A DNA stretch of 23,963 nt from Choristocarpus tenellus KU-1152. Lineage: Eukaryota > Phaeophyceae. The stretch lies in NCBI GenBank assembly GCA_964200185.2, contig CAXNAD020000230.1, positions 1 to 23,963 of the forward strand, written 5' to 3'. Position 1 is the first letter of the stretch; the number at the start of each line of letters is the position of its first letter. The notes beneath the pieces are model-generated. The model saw only the letters and a program-made list of their open reading frames with translations. It did not search any database and was not told the DNA's origin. Positions 1-10,400 of this stretch are shown piece by piece. The position numbers and the translations under genes are program-made.

Positions 1-200
1 GGGTTCCCCACGCGCGTATACAGCTCGCGCCAGTCAAAGCGCGGGAAGAAATACTCGCGCTACTCGCCTGTAACAGTACCTTTACAACATTATAACTTTT
101 TAGAGAATATTTTGACATTTGAATGGTTTTCATTGGTTTTTCCCCTCAAACATCTAATGAATGTGAGAAGGACAAAATAATATATTTGTTTTGAAGTTCT

Positions 201-214
201 GTGTCAATTGACAC
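201..214. promoter_or_regulatory. Perfect 14-bp palindrome GTGTCAATTGACAC
   Basis: The 14 bases equal their own reverse complement. The half-site TTGACAC/GTGTCA resembles cores bound by TALE homeodomain (TGTCA) or WRKY (TTGAC) factors. Its position about 300 bp upstream of the start codon fits a dimeric factor site. The sequence is seen; the function is inferred. Confidence 0.35.
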
Positions 215-247
215 CAATAAAGCTGTTCGTGACACATTGAAAATGAG

Positions 248-257
248 CCGTTAACGG
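248..257. promoter_or_regulatory. Perfect 10-bp palindrome CCGTTAACGG (two opposed AACGG cores)
   Basis: This is a self-complementary decamer made of two inverted AACGG cores, the core recognised by R1R2R3-type MYB factors in plants and animals. It lies 33 bp downstream of the 14-bp palindrome and about 250 bp before the ATG. Any regulatory role is inferred from motif resemblance only. Confidence 0.35.
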
Positions 258-508
258 TATAAGCGGCGAAACGCAAAATTGTTTTCATACCAACTCTCCC
301 ATTCCACCTCCAATATCCATCCTACTCAATGCAACCACTTACTCATTATTTAGTTCCTAGATCACAAATTAGGGAGAGACTCTACACCACTTGTGGGCGC
401 AAGCTGTGTCTGTGATCTGTAACTAGTGTGTCTCTAACGCCAGTAAAGCTAAGCTAGAAGTAAGAAAGTAGAGGAGAGGCCCTATATTGTGCAGGACATT
501 GGTCCAGC

Positions 509-1449
509 ATGGTTGATGTGGTGGCAGAGGAGAAGCAAGACCAGGTAAGAGGGTGGTGCGTAATCTACAACGCACTCATGTTAACGACACTGGGAATGAT
601 TAAAAAAAACTGATTGATGAAATGCTCGGAGTGGCTGAAAAGGATCTGGTGGGTTCGATTTATGTGCTTACTAGAGTAATGGATACATCAACATTGATGA
701 CGCATTACGTGCAGGTACGCAACACTATCACCCTATCTTGCAAGGTGTATCCTTTTTGCAGATCGCTTGCTGCCCTATTGGGTTCCTTCGTGCGACATAG
801 TTTTGTTTATGGTGTGGATCTAGAGTTTTTTATCCTCCATGACTGGCAGAGAATCTGCGCTTTGCTAGAGTCAACAATATAACCTCACGATCTCAAGTTG
901 GTAAATATTAAAATATGCAGCAAGGATTTAGGGTTCTCTATAATCCCATTGCCACCGCTACACTTAATGGTCGAGAGGTTGCTCGAGTGTGTCTTCAGGC
1001 GATCTCCTTGGGTTGACTGCGCGATGACCAAGAGAATCTGGTTTACCTTGCTCCCTAGTCGGCCTATTGAGTCTTGGCTAACATGTCTATGTCAATGGTT
1101 AGGAGAACGGCCTCAATATGCAGTGCAGTGTTATTGATTGACTCTCCCCTCATGCCTTATCTCATAGAGATAATATATATTTTTGCACTCGAAGGAGATC
1201 AGAATTTTTAAAAAAAAGTGTTATTTTATCTTTTCTGAAAGTCTAACCCTGAGATTCGGTGAAGTCATGATTGGTCTCAACAACCTTTCGATTGCCTCAT
1301 ACTAACATGGTACTACTGTGTGCTGACTATGTTTTGGTGTACGTGACGGTCAGGTTCCTGATATCGCTTCAGCTACAGTTGCCGAGTCGGATGGAGCAGA
1401 GGCTCCCAAGTCTGGTGACGACAAGGCCGGAAAAGATGACAAAAAGAAG
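509..1449 (+). other. Exons 1-2: hydrophilic N-terminal tail (residues 1-44)
   Basis: Exon 1 (509-544) encodes 12 residues beginning [12 protein letters not shown], and exon 2 (1354-1449) encodes 32 residues ending in the charged run KAGKDDKKK. The tail is rich in D, E and K with no hydrophobic segment, as is usual for the cytosolic N-terminus before TM1 of ABCB proteins. Both exons end in phase 0 (donors gtaaga and gtttga), and exon 2 follows a CAG acceptor. This region is poorly conserved in the family, so exon calls rest on splice motifs, open frame and composition. Intron 1 (545-1353, 809 nt) is the longest in the gene, which is common for a first intron and might hold regulatory sequence; I see no further exon in it. 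Confidence 0.72.
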
Positions 1450-4400
1450 GTTTGAATGATGGTGTCTAGATCATGCTTTTGAACAGGCTTCATTCATTTT
1501 TTCCATTACTAGGCAGATCATCTGTTTGATCTTTTTGGTAGTCATGTCTGCTCCACCCTCTTGTTGCTTCAGATTTTCGCATCGATCGTGTGTTGGTTCA
1601 AGTAGCTTCGATGCATCCTATTTTCCCCAAGTTACGTGCATATCCCCATATGCATCAAATTCCGTAGAATGATTTATAAAATTTTTGGGTTGTCAGTGTT
1701 TATTTTCTGGATGGTTGATATGCAATGATTAATAATAGAGATAAAATCCTAGAACCACAATTCAATTCTTCTCTTTGGAATAATCCCGTTAATGAAGTAA
1801 TCCTGCATGTGTACTAGGCAAAGGTCTTATCTCACCAACCGATCTACAGGTGATAAACTGTTTTTTGTCATTTAGAGTGTGCGTTGAAGTGTTGGTTTGC
1901 GTTGATATTTTATGCAGCAGAAACTGTTTGGTTACCCTATCTATTTGCTTCAATGAAGAGATAGGTTCTTACTAATTGTTGAAACTCCTTTTGTGTGTTG
2001 CATTGCTGAAACTGCCAGACCAGTCAAATTTCGTTGAGGGAGCTGTTCTCCTTTGCGGACACCACAGACAAGCTTCTGATGGGTGGTGGGGTCCTCGCTG
2101 CAATTGTTCAAGCATTGTAAGGGGTGCCTGGTGCTGCATTTGTAGATGATTGCTGAATCATATGCTAGTCATATTTTTTTTGCTTGCAAAGTCTTACCCC
2201 ACTAACTCACTACACCCTGTCGCTGAAGCAGTCGGCTGATACTCACAACACAATGCAGATTCCACTATTGCTGCTTCCGGTTGTGTGAAACGTTCCAGTA
2301 GGCTGGTATAGTAGAGCCCCACCTATTTTGCATGGGCTAAAGATTTGGCGGAAGTATTAAGCAAGATAAAGCCTATGTGTCCAGTGCATGTTTTTTTTGC
2401 AACAAGGATCCTTGTGTGAGAGTGTTGAGATTGTTTTTGTCTTTTTATGTTGTTGAGTTTCAAACAGCATCTGTGATGCTGTCAAGAGTATCGCCACATT
2501 CCAGACCGTAGTTCTAACTCAAGAGCGTTTTGTTGCATTGTGTGGCCCTTCCTCAACTCCTCGGACTTGCAGGATGTTTCCTATGTTTGTGTTGCTTTTG
2601 GGAAGCACCCTGGACGAACTGGGTGAGCCTGTGCCTGTGGGAGAGACTCCCTCAATAAAGGATGAGACCGAGAGGTTTGTTGTTCTTTTTGCCATTGTTG
2701 GTGGCATCTCATTGCTGATGGGGTTCATTATGGTGTCTACTTGGTCCATTGCAGGAGAGAGGCAGGTGGGTGTGCAAGGCAAACAGGCAAGAGGGGGACT
2801 GACTGTAACTGCCCCTTTTGCTTTATTGAAATCCTCTTGTGTACCTTCCTTGCCATCGCTTTTTGAATGAAGATAGTTTTTCTTTTTTTGACGCTCTCGA
2901 TGTCTGTGGCAAGGTAACTGATTCAGAATATAGAGAACTTACAGCTTTCTGGACACACTCCTTTCTCCCCTGCCATGCCTCCTTGTTCATCAAATATTTT
3001 CCTGCGATGCTGATGCTCCAACAATGGTGTTTTAATTGTTTTGATCGGAAAGATTCAACGAGACACTGTCAAATGTAGGCTCATGCCCCCTTATCACACC
3101 TGGAAGATGAGGGTGTGCATATTTCCTTGTACCGGTATACCTGAGTTGCAAAGCTTTTGATAATTGTAATATTAATTTTTTTTACCATTTTTTTTCTTTC
3201 CAACTATCATTGCCCTCCCGTCCACCTTCCCCTTCCATGGTGTGTGGAAACCCAGGCCCTGCGCATCAGACATGCCTATGTGAAGGCCATTCTGAGGCAA
3301 GATATTGGCTGGTTTGATGAACACCCGGCAGGTCAACTGCCCACAGCTGTGACAGCCAACATGGCCAAGGTGCAGGATGGGATGGGGAGGAAGGTGGTTG
3401 ACATTATCCTCAATTCATTTGGTGGTGAGTGATGGAAAGTGTTGCTTGTCATGAGTGTACAATTTTGTCAGGGTGATGTCACGGCATTGAAGCGTTAACA
3501 TTTTCGGTGGGAGGTGTCCCTCCCACGTTTGTTTTTATTTTTTATGTTTTTATGTTTTTGAATGCTGAAGTTCTGTGTTTTTGTGACTGTGGAGTGACCA
3601 CATTTTTTTATTTGTTTATGGATGTGTTCTTATTTGGGTGGTGCATTTGATTTTTTTTGGTCTGAAGGTGGCGGGTCAGTTCACGATGGGGAGTGATGCA
3701 GCGTCTTGACCTCTTGATCCTCAAATCACACACAAAGGTATCACAGAGACTTTGCTGGAAGAATACAGCGCCCCGAACTGGTTGAATCACCTGTGTTGAA
3801 TGGAATAGTTCCTTTGTTGCAGAGGGTGATTGTGTTGCTGTACCCCTAGCTAATGATAGTCGCCCTTACTCTCTAAACAAGCGGTAACATAGGTCAACAA
3901 ATTATTCAAACACCCTGATCCAACCTTTATTCCCTGTTCCAATCGCTTTCCTGGTGTGCTTTCCTCTGTGATTGTGTTGCTTTGTGGGTGCATGTGTCGT
4001 GTACATCAAATTTTAGGTATTTTCCTGTTGGCAACGTCCATGTACATCAATGCTGAGTTGGGAGCCGTCATGCTTGCCTGCATCCCCTTCATTGGCGGCA
4101 GCGTGGCCATCCTGTCCAAGCTCATGGCCAGTAATACCGTGGAAGGTGCAGACCACTATGCCAAGGCCGGTGGGGTTGCTACAGAGGTGGGTTGAAGAAA
4201 AGAGGGGTTACATTGTTCTCTTCGCCTTTTCCAAGTGGAATGCCTTGAGATGCGTCTTGTCTACCTGCTGAAAGAGTTTCATTTATCACTGGTGTGGCTA
4301 GTAATGTCACATAGGCTTCATACTATTTTTAATTACGTGTTGGAAACCTCCCCACCTAATACTTTGACCTAATTCTTTGTCTCAGGCACTGGAAGAGGGT

Positions 4401-7400
4401 AAAGTGGGTTTGTGTTGCTCTTTGTACCGAGGGTATTATTTCCCTTGGGTTAGGGTTAGGGGCTTGTGATGACACTTTTGCCTGTAAGCTAATGATGACA
4501 CTTTTGCCTGTAAACTAATGATGACACTTTTTCCTGTAAACTAATGTTTCCTTTCGTGTACTTGTAATTCTGGCAGACCCTTGGTGGAATCCGAACTGTG
4601 GCCTCTCTCAGCTCTGAGAAGCAGGAGATAGAAAGGTACGCTTCGCACCTTGATGGTGCATACACAGCAGGTATCAAGGAAGGCCTGGGGAAGGGGCTGG
4701 GTAACGGGTGCCTCTTCACAGCTTTTTACCTCAGCTATGCTCTCGCTTTCTGGTTTGGCACAAACCAGGTACGCCTTTATGTGTATATATATATATGTAA
4801 TTTGTGTTTCATATTTTGTGTTCTTTGCTAGGCACTCAGTTGTGTTGGGGTTGGTGAGTTTGTGAAGGGGGGAGTAACTGGCAAGAGAGGTTTATGGGCT
4901 ATGGTAGGGTATGTTGTTGTATTTCAAGTACTAGGGTGCTGTTGCTAGCTGTTGTGATTGTAGCTTGTGTTTAATTGGTTTGGCCCCTTGTCCATGTACC
5001 ACAGTAGCCGGTAGAAAGGTCCAAAGAGGTACAAAGTTTTAACAATTGTTTTTCCAGTCTTGTGTTTTGATGCCTTGAGTGCACAGTTTGTGTATGTTGT
5101 GGTCATCATCAATGATCTTGAAATTTTATGGTTTTGAAGTAGGTTGTGTTACAGTGTGTTTGCTTGGTTGTACCAGGTGGGACTTGTACCTCTGTTTGAG
5201 TGTCCTTGTTGTCGTAAGACTCTCATCTTGTTTTGTTCTGCAGGTGGCAGATGGAGATGGTGATGTCAGTGGTGGAGATGTCCTATCAGCCATTTTTGCT
5301 GTTCTTTTTGCTGCAATGCAGGTGGGTTATCATGGAGATAGAAGGGGGAAGGAGGGGTGAGGGGGAGGGTGGGGGATTGTCTTGAATTCTGTTTCAATTT
5401 TTTTTCATATTTTATCTTGTTTTTTTGCGTGTTGATGATTTATTTATTTATTTTTATCAGTAGCCTAAAGAATGTTCTTTTGGGAAAGCATCAAGTAGTG
5501 TGGGTCACTTGGTGCCATTAACGTGTTGATGACAAAGTACACACCTCGTGACCATTTCTCTGTACCTTTTCTGAACAGTTTGGTCAGACCGCACCAGGCA
5601 TCACTGCGCTCTCTGCTGGACGAGCCTCCGCTGTGCATGTCTTTGAGACCATCAAACGCGTGCCTCCGATTGATTCCCTGTCTGAGGAGGGTCTGAAGCC
5701 TGTTGAAGTGGAGGGGCAGGTCACATTCAAGGAAGTTGGTTTCAGCTATGTAAGTGTGTTTCCTGACAAGTTCGTTTTATGGTAGTGTGCTGGGAGAGAT
5801 ATATATTTTTTCAGTGGAATGTGTTCCTCTCAAGTGATTTATTAAGTACAAGTATGAAGTATGAAGAAGGTATATAAAAGTTAAGTACGAAGAAGGTACA
5901 TCAAAGCGTTTCCCAATGTTTAGTGCGTGAAGTAGTGGTCAGACTAACACTTGGATGCTGTTTGGGTCAAGACAACTTGTAATCTCCCATCAATCTAATC
6001 CTACCCCCTTTTCTGTTTGGGATTTGATTCCACAGCCTGCAAGACCTAATGATGTGGTATACGAGCGAGTTGATCTGGAGGTGGAGGTTGGAAAGACGCT
6101 TGCGCTTGTTGGGCCTTCTGGCGGGGGTAAATCAACAATGACTAAGGTGAGTTGTGATACTGGAGGAATCTCAATTTGCAAATGTCTTTATTTTTTCTTT
6201 TTAAGAATATTGTCCTTAGGTACCTTGCACAACTGTTGTTCTCAATTCAGTACGTCCTCGCCATGCCAAACATGTCTGCCCGTCCCCGACTCGTTTGTTT
6301 GGTGTTTTGACAGCTTCTACTGAGGTTTTATGACCCTACGAAGGGCCAGGTTCTCCTGGATGGCGTTGACATTGCTTCACTCAATGTCGCCTGGTACCGC
6401 AATCAGGTACACAGTCCGTATTGTACGCTGTTTTTTGGTGATGTTTTGGAGTGTAGGTTGATGTGTTCACTAGAAATCAGGCAACAGGCATGTAGTGGTG
6501 ATACTGGTGCCACATGAAGGTGCTGCTCTAAGTATGCTCTGCGGTTGCTTTTGCTTTTTGGGGAGGCATTGTGGAATGGAGTTTTTGCGATTTTTCAAAT
6601 TTAGTCTCCGGATAGAATGCCTGAAATGAAATGTATTGCGCAGGCGTTTTAATCGTATTGAAACATCTTGTCATTACATTGTTACTGGATCTATTGTCGG
6701 GCATTCATGAACCACCTCAATACTGGATTGATGCCAGATTTATGAGTAGATGGTTGATCCCATTAGCTCTGCAGTAGCTATTTCTACATCTTTATTAAGG
6801 ATACAGTTAACCGTTTGCAAACCACACGCCTTCCACCTTACCTTGACCGTGCTCCTCTCTCTCACACACACACAGACTCAACACATAACACACACATGGC
6901 ATGTAATTATTGGTAGTATTGTGGACTTGACCTGTCAACATTACTTTTTTGTCCCTTCTGTGTTGTATTGTTGTGGACATTATCTCACTGCTGGCAGATT
7001 GGATACGTGGGTCAAGAGCCGGTCCTCTTCAATGGAAGCATCAATGGTGAGCATGATGAGAACATTCCACTAGACCAGTGTGGGATTATTGAGTGAAGAC
7101 AAAAAAAGTATGGGGGATGTGTCTGTGAGGTTCACCTCTTTCTGTTTCCAACTAATCAACTCTGCAGCAATTGAGCAAAAAAAAGTGTTTTGAGGGGTAT
7201 TTTTGAACGTATTTTTCAGTCTCCTGTCTTATGTTTGACAGCTTGCCCCAGGAAGGGGTAGAAGGAAGAGTTGTGTTGAACCAGTGCATGCAATTTACTA
7301 GTGTTTATGTTTTGCAGTCTCTCTTATCACTTCTCTTCTGTGCTTACACATGCTGTCTTATTTTTGACTTATTTTTTTCTGTTTGTTGTTGAATAGATAA

Positions 7401-10400
7401 CATCGCCAATGGCAAGGTTGGTGCCTCTCACGAGGAAGTAGTGGCTGCTGCAAAGGCTGCAAATGCCCACACCTTCATCAAGGCAAGTTCATGTTTTGTT
7501 GTCTGAAATGTGCTAAATACTAGTGGCGGTTGATATTTATTGTTGAGAGATGCTTTCAGGCAGAGAGAGTGTCCCATTTGACAGTCGGTACTTCCTTTCA
7601 ATTTTTTAATCTTTTAATTTGCTTTTTTGTGATTTTGTAATTTTTTTCAACCTTGTGTGTTTCTTTTTGTTTATTTACAATTGTCTTGTTTGCAGAGCTT
7701 CCCCAAGGGCTATAATACCAGTGTAGGAGAGGGAGGACTGCAGCTTTCTGGAGGACAGAAGCAGGTTTGCAGTGTATGGTCTTGGTCTTACCTCTGTGAA
7801 TCCCTTACTGATTGATTGCAGAATTGTCCTTTCAGGGAGCTTGGTGTTGCCAGTTCATGCTATCACTTTGTAGGGGTCTTCTTCCAAAAGGTTTAGAGGT
7901 TGAAGATGGTGCAAGAATGATTGTTGTAGATGTAGAATTGAGGATTGTCCTTTTCAGAGTGCTAAGTTATCTTTTTTTGTGCCATTAACCCACTGCGCAT
8001 GATGATTGTGTTGTAACATTTTGAGACAGAATTGTGTTGGAACAGTCTTCTTTTGTATGTGCCATCTTCCTGATTGTAGATAATCCAGTGAGTACTTTGA
8101 AGTGTGAATCAGATGAATCGCTTTCATTGACAGTTCATTGACAGTTCATATCCCATCAAACTAGTACCACCGCTGAGGTTGATGTGACCAAAGCCCTCAT
8201 CACAACCTCTGCCCCTATTTCCTGATACACATTTTGGTGTATGGTGTATCGTGTATGGTGTTTCTTATGGTATATCGTGTTTCTTATGGTATATGGGTAA
8301 CGAGTTCAGCGTATAGCCATTGCTCGGGCTATAATCAAAGACCCAGCTATACTTCTCCTGGATGAAGCCACGTCTGCATTGGACTCTGAGAGTGAGAAGG
8401 TGAGAAATGCGATGTGAGGTTTGTAAGACTGGTTTGTAGCTGGTAGGTTTCGGTGGTGATGCTTGAAAATCCCTGGCAATTGTTGCTACAATACGCCTGC
8501 TTCAGAGTGGGCACAAACAAACAAACACGAACTCGCACACGCACACATGTACACACAGTTATGGTGCTTTGTTGTGCTTTGTTATTAATGTCTCACATGG
8601 TGACTCCTTGAAAACAGGTAGTGCAGGATGCTCTTGACAATCTGCAAAAGGTAAAGAGCAGGACTACTGTGGTCATCGCTCACCGCCTTTCCACTATCCA
8701 GGTGAACTCCTAAATTAAGTGAAGTTTGTATTGATTGCGAAAGCAGATGAAAAGTTTTTTTTCTCTTGAATGTATCCCATAGAACATTCAACCCCTTGAC
8801 AAATACAAATGTTAACCAAAGTTTCACCTGTCAGAGGTGGACCCAGCCTTACCTGATTCTTGTTTGTCCAACTATTATCCCAACCCAAGCTAACTCTTCA
8901 ATGCGTTCTTGGTTGTTTGATGCTCCTGTTGTAACACCCCTTGTATGTGGATGTTCCAATCAGAACGCTGATACAATTGCAGTGATTGCAGATAAGGGGG
9001 TTGCTGAGAAGGGCACTCATGAGGAGCTGCTGGCGATCAATGGTATCTACGCAGGGCTCTGTGCAGCGCAAGTGAGAATGGAAGTAATGATGGTATAATT
9101 GTTAGTGTGGTGTTTGGCTTTAAGTGTCTGACCTTGTTAATTGTCGACCTGCGGCACTTTTTTACTATTTGTCACAGAAAAGCGTGTGTGATGAGGGGGG
9201 GGGTTACACAGTACATCTCTTTCTATTGTACTTATGTTTTATTACGTCTCTCCTGTTCAGAGATTATTTCTTCAACATATATTTAATTTTGTTATTTTGC
9301 GATTGTTGATATTGTGTTGGTGATGCACACAGCTGTCAGGGGAAAATGCACAGGAGGAAAAGGATGACTACACCTTGATGAGAGAGGCAAGCACATCGGG
9401 TGGGTTTGGAAACTATGATTCGAACTATGATTCAGTTCTTATTCTGTGCTAAGCATTTTCTCAGCTATGCCGAACATTGCTTGCTTGAATGTATCATGAG
9501 TTTGTGCTTTCTTTCTTTTTTCTTCAAAATTCTTAATTTTATTTTTTGCCCACATCCGTTGGTTGAGGTTAGGATTATGGAAGTTGTTGTCATGGTTTAT
9601 CAATAGATTGATGTAGTCTGATGGTGTATCTATCTTCTGGCTACCTGGCTCAAAGTAACTGGAGGGGGTGGTAGCTGTCCATTTGGGGCCGATTTTTTCA
9701 TGTCGTGATTTTTGGGTGATTTGATCGTGTATCTTGGATGGATGATGTAAGTTTACGTTTCCTGATTTGGCTCAAATAGACACCATGGTGTAGATCCCCC
9801 CTCCCCCCAGATAATTTGGGTCACCTCTGTGTGGGGTTAAGAGGTTTATCAAGACCAAGATTGGCTATGCACCATTATATGTTGCATTTCACTAGTGTTT
9901 TGGGAGGCGTTCGTAGGTGACTGGATTAATCCCTGCATGCAGACATGGCACATTTTGTTGTCATCTCTTGTGTCACCTCTTGTGTCCCTTTGTTACAGGA
10001 TTACGCAGGAGCAGTGCAAGCATTAAGCGGCAAAGCTCCATCAGCCAGGGTGGGGTGGGAGCTGATAAAGAAGAGTCTCCTGTTGAGAAAGAGGAGGAGA
10101 AACTTCCGGCGCCACCCATGTGAGGCCCAGGACTTGTATTTTGTTTTTTCAGATGTGTCGTGCACTGTCTTGGTATCTTGTGCTTTCTTTTGGATGTGGT
10201 GGTCTTGATAGTTCTCTTGCATGTCTTGCCGTTATTAGGGATCTTCGACATGTCCTGAATCATTGTTAATCATTGTTAACCTACTCTACAGATACTTGTG
10301 TGTGGTAGAGGATTGAGGTGAAGTTGGTCCTCCGATGTGATATCAATATTTGCAGTTGCCTGTCTTACCATTTGTCCCATCCTTTGTGTTCTCTCGTCAT

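Larger units (their letters stand above)
1..508 (+). promoter_or_regulatory. 5' flank and presumed promoter/5' UTR
   Basis: There is no coding potential here. The first about 70 bases are GC-rich (gcgcgc-type words); the rest is AT-richer. It holds two perfect palindromes (201-214 and 248-257), listed separately. I see no convincing TATA box at a fixed distance from a start site, and the transcription start cannot be placed from sequence. An in-frame TAA at 461-463 bounds the reading frame upstream of the ATG at 509. Confidence 0.5.
5579..9071 (+). other. Exons 9-17: first nucleotide-binding domain (NBD1, about residues 386-631)
   Basis: All catalytic motifs are present in order: A-loop Y401, Walker [10 protein letters not shown] at 427-435 (K433, codon 6129-6131), Q-loop Q475 in [11 protein letters not shown], signature LSGGQ 531-535, Walker B ILLLD with D555 and catalytic E556 (codon 8364-8366), D-loop SALD 559-562, and switch histidine H589 in VVIAHRLST. 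The site should therefore bind and hydrolyse ATP together with the opposite signature of NBD2. Exons: end of 5579-5749, 6036-6146, 6314-6406, 6998-7046 (only 49 nt), 7397-7482, 7696-7764, 8310-8399, 8618-8701, 8964-9071. The intron after 7482 starts with GC, not GT; HTFIK and SFPKGYNT join exactly there, as the family requires. Confidence 0.95.

Noticed and set aside
622-1137. Short open frames within intron 1 as extra coding exons
   Set aside because: They have no family similarity, and exon 1 joins exon 2 in phase 0 without them.
2519-2782. Minus-strand open frame overlapping exon 4
   Set aside because: It is the antisense shadow of a well-conserved TMD1 exon.
9388-9399. A second GC donor (GAG/gcaagc) ending exon 18
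   Set aside because: It would leave exon 19 in a frame whose end phase does not fit exon 20; the GTGGGT donor at 9400 gives a continuous ABCB linker.
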